A stretch of DNA of 26,013 nt from JOPF133 sp052144935 (GCA_052144935.1 JBKQPR010000200.1:1-26013); one strand, 5' to 3'. Counted from the stretch's first letter, positions 1 through 9,355 are shown. Notes: generated by a model from the letters alone, not told the origin. Program-made: numbers and translations.

Positions 1-43
1 TTCTCACCGCGTAGCCTCCCCGGACAGATCTTTAGCCCTGGAT

Positions 44-117
44 ATGGGCCACTCGCAAAAGGCTCTAACGGCCCAATGGGTCATTCTTAGAAAGCACAGG
101 CGGGTCACTTCTGGCGA
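44..117. mobile_element. possible end of an IS21-like element (short direct repeats)
   Basis: Three spaced, similar motifs lie in the same orientation: ATGGGCCACTCGCAAAA at 44-60, ATGGGTCATTCTTAGAAA at 76-93 and GCGGGTCACTTCTGGCGA at 100-117. The shared core is GGGYCAYT. Several short GGGTCA-type repeats near a terminus are typical of IS21-family ends, and the neighbouring methyltransferase frame loses its family similarity at this point. The transposase genes would lie left of base 1 and cannot be seen. The repeats are observed; the IS21 assignment is inference. Confidence 0.35.
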
Positions 118-676
118 GCGCCGAAGATTCGCTGGACTTCGTGTACAGCAACAGGATGTCGTTGACGTTGCCGAATCCCTTGCGCCCCTGTTTGGCATCG
201 CTGTGGGCAGCCGTGCGCTTCCAGGTGATCTCGTTCAAATAATTCCGGACGCCAAAAATCGCATCCATGAGGATCTTCAGGTAGTGGCTTGCGGTCGGAT
301 CGCAGTGGAGGTAGATGCTTCCCGTGGGCTGGAGCACGCGATGCAACTCCAAGAGCCGAACGGCCATCATGCAAAGATAGGCCATCATGTCGTTCTCTTT
401 GAGGAACGACCGCATGGCGCGCAGCATTTCCGCTGCATCGCTATTCCCGCTCGTCATCACGCCGTCAAAGGCCAGCTCCGCCTCATCGCCCCAGTGCCAG
501 GTATCGCCGAACGCTTCGATCTGCGCGCGGGATTTTTCGCCCCCCATACTCTTGAAGAGCACGTTGTACGTGGCCTGACTGTTGAACGGTGGATCAAGGT
601 AGATTAGATCCACGCTCTCGCTGTCGATGCAGCCGCGAAGCACCGTGAGGTTGTCGCCGTAGTAGAGCCGGTTCAT
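65..676 (-). pseudogene. site-specific DNA methyltransferase, C-terminally truncated
   Basis: The frame encodes 203 residues from the ATG at 676. The N-terminal part is a typical beta-class N6-adenine/N4-cytosine methyltransferase: LYYGDN near residues 4-9, the catalytic DPPF motif (motif IV) at 28-31 within LIYLDPPFNS, then GSIYLHCDPTASHYLK at about 119-134. These enzymes carry the SAM-binding FxGxG motif (motif I) in the C-terminal half, which is missing. The family match ends around residue 180-185 (ILLLYTK). The last ~18 residues (SDPPVLSKNDPLGR) are translated from GGGTCA repeats that may be an insertion-sequence end. No specificity subunit or restriction gene is visible. I see no good Shine-Dalgarno; the start was chosen because the family begins with this motif. 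The remnant is almost certainly inactive. Whether it was cut by an insertion or by a deletion is inference. Confidence 0.78.
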
Positions 677-1091
677 GATGTGGTAATCGGCAGAATCGCC
701 CGACCTGATTAGGGTATCAGGTTCACGGCGAGCGCCCGCGAACGATTTGGGCCATCGTCCGCGGTGGCGGTCTGGCGGACCGCCGCTGCTTCGAGACTGT
801 GAACCGTCCGGCCGAACCTCCAGGAGATGGATGATGCGGATGCCGCGGATGCCATCTGCCATGGCCATAGCCCTGCTGGCGAGGCATCCTGATGGGAACC
901 AAGCGCCTTGAGCAGACGCCGCTGCCCGGGCGATTGTGGACTCGCGGAAAATTCCCAAGACTATGTGATCGTCTAGCGTCCCGAAACGCGCCCATTGAAG
1001 GTGGTCACCATGGCGCACGGAGGGCGTGGAGAGGAGTCCCACTTCTGAGGCTGACGCAAGAATAACTCCGCAGCCGCCCACTGATGCGCAC

Positions 1092-1321
1092 GCCGGCTGA
1101 GAAGCCGGCGAACAGACAGGATTGGCTTGCCCCACAAAGCAGCGGAGCCGCAACCACAAGGGGCGCTTCGCACCGGTGGCAGGCGAATCGCCTGCCCCAC
1201 GGAAAATCAGCGCGGAGGCGCGAAGAGTTGAGGCCTCTGCAATAAAAGGAAGCGGAGCCGCAACCGAAGCGCCGGTCCTTGGCACCGGTGGCAGGCGACA
1301 GACACCGATTGCCTGCCCCAC
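1092..1321. repeat. REP-like palindromic repeats in the 677-1364 non-coding gap
   Basis: The 688-base gap between the methyltransferase remnant and sdhB has no convincing gene. Bases 677-1091 show nothing I recognise. From 1092 there is a GCCGGCT-gaga-AGCCGGC hairpin (1092-1109). It is followed by two related units, each starting with GCGGAGCCGCAACC and ending in a palindrome: GGCAGGCGA-a-TCGCCTGCC at 1178-1196, and an interrupted copy at about 1290-1317 (GGCAGGCGA...GATTGCCTGCC). Both are followed by CCCAC. The same palindrome recurs at 13370 and 17517. The element lies just beyond the sdhB stop and could protect or terminate that transcript; this role is inference. Confidence 0.7.
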
Positions 1322-1364
1322 AAAAACCGTCGCGGCGAGCGCGACGGCGCCTCTCGCAGCGGCC

Positions 1365-2128
1365 TCAATCGCCTTTCAGTCCGCCCCGGCCGATCCAATT
1401 GGCGCGCAGGAAATCGCGGTTCATCAGGGCGATTACCTCCAGCTTGATATCCTTGGGGCACACCGCTTCGCATTCGCCGATGTTGGTGCAGCTTCCGAAC
1501 AGTTCCCGGTTGGCCTGGGCTTCCATGGCCACCACGCGCCGGTCGCGCTCGGGTTGGCCCTGCGGCAGCAGGCCCAGATGGGCCAGCTTGGCCCCCATGA
1601 ACAGCGATGCCGAAGCGTTCGGGCACATGGCCACGCAAGCCCCGCAGCCGATGCACGCGGCGGCGTCCATGGAGCGGTCGGCATTCTCCTTGGGCACCAG
1701 GACCGCGTTGCCGTCGGGGGCGCTCCCCGTGGAAACCGAGATAAAGCCGCCGGCGGCGATCAACCGGTCGAACGCGCCGCGGTCCACAATCAAGTCCTTC
1801 ACTACGGGAAACGCGCGCGCGCGCCAGGGCTCCAGGTAAAGCTCGTCGCCTTCCTTGAAATAGCGCATGTGGAGCTGGCACAGAGTGGTGCCCGGCAAAG
1901 GACCGTGGGCCACTCCGTTCACCATGCAGCCGCACATGCCGCAGATCCCTTCGCGGCAATCGTGGTCGAAGGCTACCGGGTCCTCGCCCTTGACGATCAG
2001 GTCCTCGTTCAGGATATCGAGCATTTCTAGAAACGACATGTGGGTGCTGACGTTGGGCACTTCGTAGCGCACCATGCGCCCCGCGGCCGCGGCGTTGGCC
2101 TGCCGCCAGATATGCAGAACGATTCGCA

Positions 2129-2129
<1 letters not shown>
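1365..2129 (-). CDS. sdhB: succinate dehydrogenase/fumarate reductase iron-sulfur subunit
   Basis: A 254-residue protein that carries electrons from the flavin subunit to the membrane cytochrome b through three Fe-S clusters. The plant-type 2Fe-2S domain has C58, C63, C66 and C84 (CREGICGMC). The C-terminal domain has a 4Fe-4S ligand set C159, C162, C165, C169 (CIGCGACVAMCP) and a 3Fe-4S set C214, C220, C224 (CTNIGECEAVCP), so all ligands are present. Length is normal. The ATG at 2127-2129 shares one base with the sdhA stop (TAATG), which implies translational coupling. It is the last gene of sdhCAB; palindromic repeats follow 44 bases downstream. The sequence is of the type found with five-helix, single-polypeptide cytochrome subunits (class B enzymes). 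Whether it works as succinate dehydrogenase or fumarate reductase cannot be read from sequence. Confidence 0.96.
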
Positions 2130-4042
<1,913 letters not shown>

Positions 4043-4055
4043 GGCTGGCGTTCCT

Positions 4056-4766
4056 TTAATTCAACAAACCGGCCATCACCGCGATCGGAATCGAGCAGTT
4101 GCCGATGGCGATCAGGATGGCCACAATGGCGGAGCCCTTCTTCAGCCCGGGCGTGTAGCGCGGGTGACTGAAGCCCAGCGACTGGAACAGGCTCCACAGG
4201 CCGTGATAGAGGTGCATGCAGAGCAGGATCATGGCCAGGATGTAGAAGCCGGAGACCGCGGGATTCTGGAAGCCGGCGATCACGTTGTAGTGCACGTCGG
4301 GGGTATTCGGGTTCCCGCCCACGTCCTGATGCGGCAGGCCCAACGCCCCCACGGTCAGGTGCAGAATGTGGAACACCACGAAGGCCGCCACGATGGGACC
4401 GCTCCAGATCATGGTGCGCGCGGCGTAGCTGGTGGGCACGTCGGCCTTTTTGTAGTAGCGGAGCGGGCGCGCGGCGCGGTTCTGGAACCAAAGCTGCACC
4501 GAAGCGGTGATGTGCAGAATCAGCGCCGCCAGCAGGAAGGCGCGGATCGCCCAGAGCGGCACGACGTTGGCCGGGTTGTGCAGGAAGGCCGCGTAGCCGT
4601 TGATCTGCTCCGGGTTGCTGGAATAGATTTGCAGGTTGCCCAGCAGGTGTCCGAGGACGTAGCCGAAGAGGATGAGGCCGGTAATGGCCATGACGGCCTT
4701 CTTGCCGATGGGCGCTTCGTAGAAGCGGACGGCGCGGTTGAGGGGATCGATCGCGATGGCACTCAT
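4056..4766 (-). CDS. sdhC: succinate dehydrogenase cytochrome b subunit (class B, single subunit)
   Basis: A 236-residue membrane anchor for the SdhAB catalytic dimer. Five hydrophobic segments can be placed at about 23-43, 69-90, 121-142, 172-194 and 212-233. Histidines within or near helices (H40, H85, H133/H136, H185/H188) fit the bis-His ligation of two b hemes in the SdhC/FrdC b558 family. No separate SdhD is present, as expected for class B. The frame is open up to 4979, but I chose the ATG at 4766: it has AGGA about 8 bases upstream and leaves the short polar N-terminus usual for the family. The in-frame ATG at 4796 has no ribosome-binding site. It is the first gene of the operon. Confidence 0.92.
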   Translation of the reverse strand: MSAIAIDPLNRAVRFYEAPIGKKAVMAITGLILFGYVLGHLLGNLQIYSSNPEQINGYAAFLHNPANVVPLWAIRAFLLAALILHITASVQLWFQNRAARPLRYYKKADVPTSYAARTMIWSGPIVAAFVVFHILHLTVGALGLPHQDVGGNPNTPDVHYNVIAGFQNPAVSGFYILAMILLCMHLYHGLWSLFQSLGFSHPRYTPGLKKGSAIVAILIAIGNCSIPIAVMAGLLN

Positions 4767-4867
4767 GCGGAAATCCTGTTTGAGGCGAATTTGCATCGCC
4801 CGAATTTTCGGAGGCGGACACCCGTTATCCAGGGTGTGCGGAGCGGGAAGCAATTTCTCAAACCGAC

Positions 4868-4873
4868 AGTATA
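4868..4873 (-). promoter_or_regulatory. candidate -10 box for sdhCAB
   Basis: On the minus strand TATACT matches the sigma-70 -10 consensus at 5 of 6 positions and lies about 100 bases upstream of the sdhC start. The hexamer 17 bases further upstream (ATTTCC) is a poor -35 box. This is the only reasonable vegetative promoter I see between sdhC and the divergent gene at 4942. It is a motif reading only. Confidence 0.3.
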
Positions 4874-4941
4874 ACTTGTGGCGCGAGAGGGGAAATGGGA
4901 CCGGCCTTGACCTGCTACCGTCAAAATCGGGAGACGTTGCC

Positions 4942-5232
4942 GTGAATATCTCGCTGAGCCCCGACTTGGAGCGCCGCATACGGGAAAGGATCGATCGCGG
5001 CGATTACGATGACGTCGATGCGCTCGTTCATGAAGCCGTGCATCGCCTGATTGAAGAGGACGAGCTGGACATCGAAGCTCTTGGAGAAAGACTTCGGCGG
5101 GCCGATGCGGAAATCGATCGCGGTGAAGGCTTGGAATTCGACGAGCAAACGACGCGACGCCTGGCAGAAGACATCCATGCACGAGGCCTAAAGAGACTGG
5201 AGAAGCTGCCCAAGACCGGCACACGGGGATGA
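4942..5232 (+). CDS. ParD-like antitoxin, apparently without a partner toxin
   Basis: A 96-residue acidic protein. Residues 1-30 (NISLSPDLERRIRERI...GDYDDVDALVHEAV) look like the ribbon-helix-helix DNA-binding domain of ParD/CopG-type antitoxins. The charged helical tail (LGERLRRADAEIDRGEG) resembles the toxin-wrapping region of ParD. The GTG start at 4942 is set by GGAG at 4930-4933, 8 bases upstream; upstream in-frame codons show no family similarity. No toxin follows on the same strand. The next sequence is the 3' end of a decayed ParE-like gene on the opposite strand, 24 bases away and pointing towards it. It may be an orphan antitoxin or a repressor. It is transcribed divergently from sdhCAB. 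The family call is good; partner and function are unknown. Confidence 0.75.
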   Translation: MNISLSPDLERRIRERIDRGDYDDVDALVHEAVHRLIEEDELDIEALGERLRRADAEIDRGEGLEFDEQTTRRLAEDIHARGLKRLEKLPKTGTRG

Positions 5233-5256
5233 GCCGTGGAGACCCGCCGCCCCCTT

Positions 5257-5870
5257 TTACAGGCGGCTTGCAGGGCGCTCCAGCCTCTCGCGTTCGAGGA
5301 TGCGCCTGACATCCGCTTGCCGTGCAGAATCCGAATCACGCGGATTGCGTCACTGTCCACAACCTAATAAATGCCGATTGCCTCAAATCCGGCCACCGGC
5401 CAGAAGCGTAGGTCTCGAAGCTGCGGGTTGCGCAGAGGGTAATGCGGGCCAAGGAACGGATTTTGGCGGAGCAATTGAACAGTCAGCCGGATGGCATCGC
5501 GGAAGCGTATGGCGACTTCCGGAACATTCCGGGTAACGAGGTAATAACGGAACTGACGCGCCACGTCGTCGCTGGCAGCCTGGCGGTAAGCAACCTTCAC
5601 GGAACGCCGGCCGGGTGGATACTCAGCCAGCATGGCGTCTGTCTGCTGGTTTACCTCTTTCCAGAATTCGGTTTCCGTAAGCTCCTTGGAAGCGAGGCCT
5701 TCCGCAAGCAATGCCGCCATCTCCTCCTCCGTCCCATCAAAGCACGGCACCGTGCGCTGCTCTACAGCAGCCAAGGCGGCTTCCAGTACCTCATCGACGG
5801 ACTCGCAGGAACCGCGGCGAAGCACAGCTTGGATGCGTTGCTCCTGCTCTGGGGTGAGGTGAATGGTCAT
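5257..5870 (-). pseudogene. fused ParD-like antitoxin / ParE-like toxin, disrupted
   Basis: One minus-strand frame encodes a ParD-like antitoxin (residues 1-90 from the ATG at 5870, MTIHLTPEQEQRIQ, with AGGAG upstream). It runs on without a stop into a ParE/RelE-type toxin starting at VKVAYRQAASDD, whose GTG is at 5598-5600. At 5364-5366 an in-frame TAG interrupts the toxin in the usual IYYR region. After it the same frame resumes the family match (VDSDAIRVIRILHGKR). Near 5312-5316 the frame slips by one base: the alternative frame continues as DVRRILERERLERPASRL and stops at 5257-5259, just as ParE C-termini do. So the toxin carries a nonsense codon and a one-base loss. At the junction the other frame reads GTGA, the usual antitoxin-stop/toxin-start overlap, so the fusion may itself come from an indel. 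The antitoxin part could still be expressed. Confidence 0.82.
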
Positions 5871-5965
5871 CGCTTGTTTAGCTCCTGCACGTTCTCTCGC
5901 TTTCAGGGTAGGGACAGCGTGGGCGGGTGTCAAGTTTACCGCACGACCGGCCCCTCCTGGCCAGG

Positions 5966-6391
5966 CTACGGGCGGCTCACCGGATAGATCCGGAAACGCC
6001 GCCGGCCGTCGATGCGATACGTTTCGAAATCGGCGTGATCGATGGTGAGGATGGCCGTCACCGATTCCCGCGCGGCCAGGTAGACGAGCGTCGCGTCGGC
6101 ATAGTCCATGGGCCTATCCCAGTAGCGCGACATTAAAGCGTGGAGGCTCGGGAGTTCCTCGTGCCGGATCGCGGCGACGGTAATCGGTCCCGAACGGACG
6201 AACCGCCAGGCGGCCTCCATCTCCACGCGACGGTTGCCCACCAGGTGAAACAACTCGGTGAGGACGGCCTGCGAGGTAATCAGCGGAAGATGGAGCTGTT
6301 GAAGCGCCGCTGAACACGCGCTGTACCAGCGGTCCCTTCGATCCAGCAAGGCCACAATCGCGCCGGTGTCGATCAGCGCGTTAGCGGGCAT
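5966..6391 (-). CDS. vapC: PIN-domain ribonuclease toxin, VapC family
   Basis: A 141-residue PIN-domain protein. The Mg2+-binding acidic residues of VapC nucleases can be placed: D8 (ALIDTGAIVALL), E46 (LTELFHL), D99 or D96 (MDYADATLV) and D118 (LTIDHADF). Length is normal. The start overlaps the end of the upstream antitoxin gene by 11 bases, the usual translational coupling in vapBC operons. VapC toxins cut tRNA or rRNA at specific sites; this target cannot be inferred. Nothing suggests inactivation. Confidence 0.93.
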   Translation of the reverse strand: MPANALIDTGAIVALLDRRDRWYSACSAALQQLHLPLITSQAVLTELFHLVGNRRVEMEAAWRFVRSGPITVAAIRHEELPSLHALMSRYWDRPMDYADATLVYLAARESVTAILTIDHADFETYRIDGRRRFRIYPVSRP

Positions 6392-6662
6392 GCCGTTCGG
6401 CTAACCGTTTCTTGATCGTCCGGGCGGCGGTTTCCGCGCGCCGTGGATTGTCGCCCGCAAAGGCGCCGATGCAAGCGGCGGCAACGGCGTGGAGCCTGCG
6501 CTGCTCGTCCTCATCCCCATCGGAAGCACCGCCTCTCTTCAGCCACTCGCGGGCAGCCGCTTCCAGAATGGAGGCGATGGGTTTCCCGCGCAGCCGGGCT
6601 TCGCGCTCCAGGTCCGATTTCAGTTCGCTAGAAAGCCGCCAACTATAGACCTCCGTCTTCAT
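6381..6662 (-). CDS. vapB: VapB-type ribbon-helix-helix antitoxin
   Basis: A 93-residue protein directly upstream of and overlapping vapC. The N-terminus (MKTEVYSWRLSSELKSDLEREARLRGKPIASILEAAAREWL) matches a ribbon-helix-helix/CopG DNA-binding domain. The remaining Arg/Ala-rich half (about 45-93) is the likely toxin-binding tail. It should neutralise VapC and repress its own operon. There is no Shine-Dalgarno. Instead a -10-like TACAAT ends 7 bases before the ATG, which suggests a leaderless mRNA, and a short perfect palindrome overlaps that box. Confidence 0.85.
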   Translation of the reverse strand: MKTEVYSWRLSSELKSDLEREARLRGKPIASILEAAAREWLKRGGASDGDEDEQRRLHAVAAACIGAFAGDNPRRAETAARTIKKRLAERHAR

Positions 6663-6698
6663 GCACTACATTGTAATACAAGGAAGGGCGCGTGGCAG
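6663..6698 (-). promoter_or_regulatory. candidate vapBC promoter with overlapping operator
   Basis: Reading the minus strand, TACAAT (6675-6670) lies 7 bases before the vapB ATG, and CTGCCA (6698-6693) lies 17 bases further up as a 4-of-6 match to -35. The perfect palindrome TTGTA-a-TACAA (6671-6681) overlaps the -10 box, where a ribbon-helix-helix repressor would block RNA polymerase. The motifs are observed; function is inferred from TA operon autoregulation. Confidence 0.5.
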
Positions 6699-6785
6699 CA
6701 TCTACGTACTCGGCTTAGCTCTCAGCCCTTGCTCCAGACCCGCAAACTAACCTGCTACGCCCCAAGGACCTGCTATGCTGAGCCC

Positions 6786-7538
6786 ATGGCAAGCGGGCGC
6801 CTTCAGGTGGTCATGCTGGCGCTGGCGGCGATGTCCGCCCGCGGCTGGCAGGCCCAGACACCCGCGCCGGCTTTTGAAGTAGCTTCCATAAAGCCAGCCG
6901 GCCCGAATGCGACGGGCAGTTCGACTTACAGCCCGCCAGGCCGATTTGCCATGGAGAACGTATCGCTCAAGGACTGCATTAAGCAGGCCTTCGATGTGAA
7001 GGATTTCTCTCTTTCCGGACCTGCCTGGCTCGCATACCCCAGGTTCGACATCGTCGCCAAGCCGCCCGCCGGCACTTCGCGGGAACAGTACGATGCGATG
7101 CTGCAGACGCTACTCGTCCAGCGGTTCAAGCTGGTTTTCCACCGCGAATCCAGGACCCTGCCCGCCTATGCCTTGGTGGTCGACAAGAGGGGTCTCAAAG
7201 TGAAGCCGGTGGAAGACGACGGACGGCCCGGTGAGACTTGGGGCCGGGGCCTCGTCAGTGGAAGGCACATCACCATGGCCGGGTTTGCCGACCTGCTTTC
7301 GCGTCACCTCGACCGCCTCGTGAAAGACATGACCGGCCTGAGCGGCGTGTATGACATCAAGCTCCTCTACACGCCCGACGACGCCACCGCTGCGGACCCG
7401 CCCGCCAGCGATAGCTCCGCCGCCTCGTCGATCTTCGCCGCTCTCCAGGAGCAGGCCGGATTGAAGCTGCTGGCTGAGAGACTGCCGATCGAGGTCCTGG
7501 TGGTCGATCGCATCGAGCGGCAGCCCACGGAAAACTGA
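6786..7538 (+). CDS. TIGR03435 family secreted protein
   Basis: A 250-residue protein with an N-terminal hydrophobic signal sequence (QVVMLALAAMSARGWQAQ, probable cleavage near residue 23) followed by FEVASIKPAGP, the characteristic opening of the TIGR03435 family, which is greatly expanded in Solibacter-like Acidobacteriota. Further family hallmarks are NVSLKDCIKQAFDV, the LLVQRFKLVFHRE block, DKRGLKVKP, and the ending LPIEVLVVDRIERQPTEN. The ATG at 6786 gives a sensible signal peptide, although its Shine-Dalgarno is weak; the frame is open further upstream without similarity. The molecular function of the family is not known. It stands alone here between two toxin-antitoxin loci. Confidence 0.88.
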   Translation: MASGRLQVVMLALAAMSARGWQAQTPAPAFEVASIKPAGPNATGSSTYSPPGRFAMENVSLKDCIKQAFDVKDFSLSGPAWLAYPRFDIVAKPPAGTSREQYDAMLQTLLVQRFKLVFHRESRTLPAYALVVDKRGLKVKPVEDDGRPGETWGRGLVSGRHITMAGFADLLSRHLDRLVKDMTGLSGVYDIKLLYTPDDATAADPPASDSSAASSIFAALQEQAGLKLLAERLPIEVLVVDRIERQPTEN

Positions 7539-7840
7539 CCAACCGCCGCCCGCCGGCCGCTTCCGTCCCCAATCCGTTTCTCCTTCTGGGCCATGCGGCA
7601 AGCGCGGTAGACTGCGACTGGGGACACAGAATGGCCGCTGAGAGCGTGGACTCGAACTCCTTATCCGACCAGCGTCCCCCAAACGAATCGGCGCGGGCCA
7701 CTATGCGTGCCAACGTCCGGGTGGCCAACTGGACAGAGTCCAGTCCACTCGCAGCGAGAATCGGTGAATCATGGATTGTACGACGGTGCCGAGAGCCCAT
7801 CATGTGGCCGACCGGCGCGGCGCTCAATTGATACTTAGAA
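7539..7840. other. non-coding gap of 302 bases
   Basis: The gap lies between convergent genes. I see no gene. One short hairpin, ACTGGAC-aga-GTCCAGT at 7728-7744, stands out; it has no T-tract on either side, so it is not a clear terminator. Confidence 0.5.
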
Positions 7841-8707
7841 TCACACCCTCTCTGCGTAGACCATTCGCTCCACGGGCGTAGAGGCTAGCCGGCGGCCGGT
7901 CGGCGCAATGTATTTGTCTGCGAGCTCGTCATAGCCGACGTGCTCGATGATCCGCCAGCCGTAACCCTTGAGGAAGCTCGGGCAATCCTCCGGCTCCATC
8001 CCAAACAACCAAACCTTACTCGCGACAAACTGTCTGTAGCCGCTCTCCCAACCGTACAAGGCTTTGCCGTCCAAAAAGTCTTTGCGGACGTACGTGAAGG
8101 CAAGACGGCTGCCCGGTGCGGCCTTAGCGAGCCAATCGAAGGTCGCTCTCACGCCTTGCTCTGTTAGGTATTGCGTTACCGCTTCCCACACGAAGAATGT
8201 CCGTTTGGCCGCGGAGTATCCCTGGGCCGCTAGTATTGAGCCAAGGTCGTCACGGTCGAAATCCACCGGGACGAGCTTGACGTTCGAGGGAATTGTCCCA
8301 AACGCCTTGCGCAGCCGCATCTCTTTCGCCTCTACGTTCTCGCGCTGGTCGACCTCCCACACTGGCAAGCCGGAGAGGGCCTCAAGGCGATATGGCCGCG
8401 TGTCAAATCCCGCGCCCAGACTCACGACCGCCTCAATTTCGCTCCGGGAGCCAACGAGCTTCTCGTCGATGTAGCGCTTCCTGCACAACAGCCCGCCCCA
8501 GATACCGGGGTTGCCCTTTTCGCTCAGTCCGATGATCGAATCCCTCACCCAGCGGGGCCGCAGGAAGCGGACGAATATCACCGCTCCAAGTGGCAACAAT
8601 CGAGCAGCCAGGCCATCGTCGATGACGCGCTGCGCCTTTGGAAAATATTGCTCCACCGCCACGAGCGCCATCGGCATAATTCCTGTTCTCGCGGCGGCCT
8701 TGGCCAT
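7841..8707 (-). CDS. SAM-dependent methyltransferase, leucine carboxyl methyltransferase-like
   Basis: A 288-residue protein of the LCMT/PPM-type class I methyltransferase family (TIGR00027-like). The SAM-binding motif I is VVSLGAGFDTRPYRL at about 94-108, followed by the acidic strand VWEVDQ (E118/D120) and, later, FVWEAVTQYLTE, a hallmark of this family. The C-terminus contains YGWRIIEHVGYDELADKYI. Length fits. Members methylate carboxyl groups or small secondary metabolites, but most bacterial ones have no known substrate, and there is no biosynthetic neighbour here to suggest one. The start is the first in-frame ATG with family similarity; no strong ribosome-binding site is visible. Confidence 0.88.
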   Translation of the reverse strand: MAKAAARTGIMPMALVAVEQYFPKAQRVIDDGLAARLLPLGAVIFVRFLRPRWVRDSIIGLSEKGNPGIWGGLLCRKRYIDEKLVGSRSEIEAVVSLGAGFDTRPYRLEALSGLPVWEVDQRENVEAKEMRLRKAFGTIPSNVKLVPVDFDRDDLGSILAAQGYSAAKRTFFVWEAVTQYLTEQGVRATFDWLAKAAPGSRLAFTYVRKDFLDGKALYGWESGYRQFVASKVWLFGMEPEDCPSFLKGYGWRIIEHVGYDELADKYIAPTGRRLASTPVERMVYAERV

Positions 8708-8845
8708 GCGGTGATTCTAGCCCAGACCGGAGTGCAGTTGGCGCAGGTCGGTTGTGGCAGCCGGGCACTGCCAGGAAGTGTCCCCGGCTACCGCTTCCGA
8801 GCGAATCACGCGCTCATCCGGAAGTTACCTTGGGCTGCCTTGGCG

Positions 8846-8984
8846 AGTTCGAGACGTGTCCAGACTGAGCGCCCACCCTGGACAAGCGTCGTCGGTGCGC
8901 TCGAATCGCTCTGAAAACAATGGACGTCTGCGGTTCGATCAGAGGGCCAACCGAGCCGCGAAAGTTCGAAACGTGTCCAGACTG
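8846..8984. repeat. 22-bp direct repeat pair in the 8708-9110 non-coding gap
   Basis: Within a 403-base gap without a gene, the 22-base sequence AGTTCGARACGTGTCCAGACTG occurs at 8846-8867 and 8963-8984 in the same orientation, 117 bases apart, with one mismatch (G8853 versus A8970). The intervening sequence is not otherwise repeated. Further on, a perfect TTGACA (9040-9045) could be a -35 box for the downstream AbrB-Doc pair, but I find no matching -10. Purpose unknown. Confidence 0.7.
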
Positions 8985-9110
8985 GGGAGCCAACGCTCGG
9001 GCCCCCAGGAATGCGACTTTCCAACTCCGCGGTTCTCTGTTGACAGGGCGGTGAGATCTGCGCCCTCTCCGTGCCTCCTATGGTGATACATTGGAAGTAC
9101 GGAGTCGCGC

Positions 9111-9338
9111 ATGGTTAAGAAGCTTACCAAGCATGGAAACAGTCTGGCGCTGGTGATTGATCGTCCGATCCTGGATCTGCTTAAGATCGATCCTGAGACG
9201 CTGCTGGATGTAAGCACCGACGGTAAACAGTTGATCGTTGCTCCGGCGAAACCTCCGGCGCGGCGGAAGAAGTTCGAGGCTGCCCAGGATTGGGCGCACA
9301 AGCGATATGGAAAGGCGTTCCAGAAGCTGGCCGAGTAA
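9111..9338 (+). CDS. AbrB/MazE-type antitoxin
   Basis: A 75-residue protein with an N-terminal SpoVT/AbrB swapped-hairpin DNA-binding domain: VKKLTKHGNSLALVIDRPILDLLKIDPETLLDV, then QLIVAP. The C-terminal Lys/Arg-rich stretch (KPPARRKKFEAAQDWAHKRYGKAFQKL) is the likely toxin-binding segment. It lies 17 bases upstream of a Doc-type toxin gene, so it should be the cognate antitoxin and autorepressor. Many Doc toxins pair with Phd antitoxins instead, so this is the AbrB-partnered variant. Confidence 0.9.
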   Translation: MVKKLTKHGNSLALVIDRPILDLLKIDPETLLDVSTDGKQLIVAPAKPPARRKKFEAAQDWAHKRYGKAFQKLAE

Positions 9339-9355
9339 TTCTTGGCACGAACTTC

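Noticed and set aside
677..1321. The methyltransferase frame stays open upstream to 1321, giving an apparent 418-residue protein.
   Set aside because: The extra N-terminal part has no family features, crosses palindromic repeats, and the methyltransferase begins naturally at the ATG at 676. Long open frames are common by chance at this GC content.
1090..1321. The repeated palindromes could be a CRISPR array.
   Set aside because: There are only two or three irregular units of different spacing, the unit is itself a large palindrome, and no cas gene is in the window.
7620..7680. TGGACTCGAACTCC on the plus strand looks like a reverse-complement tRNA T-loop.
   Set aside because: The flanking bases do not form a 5-bp T-stem and no acceptor stem is present.
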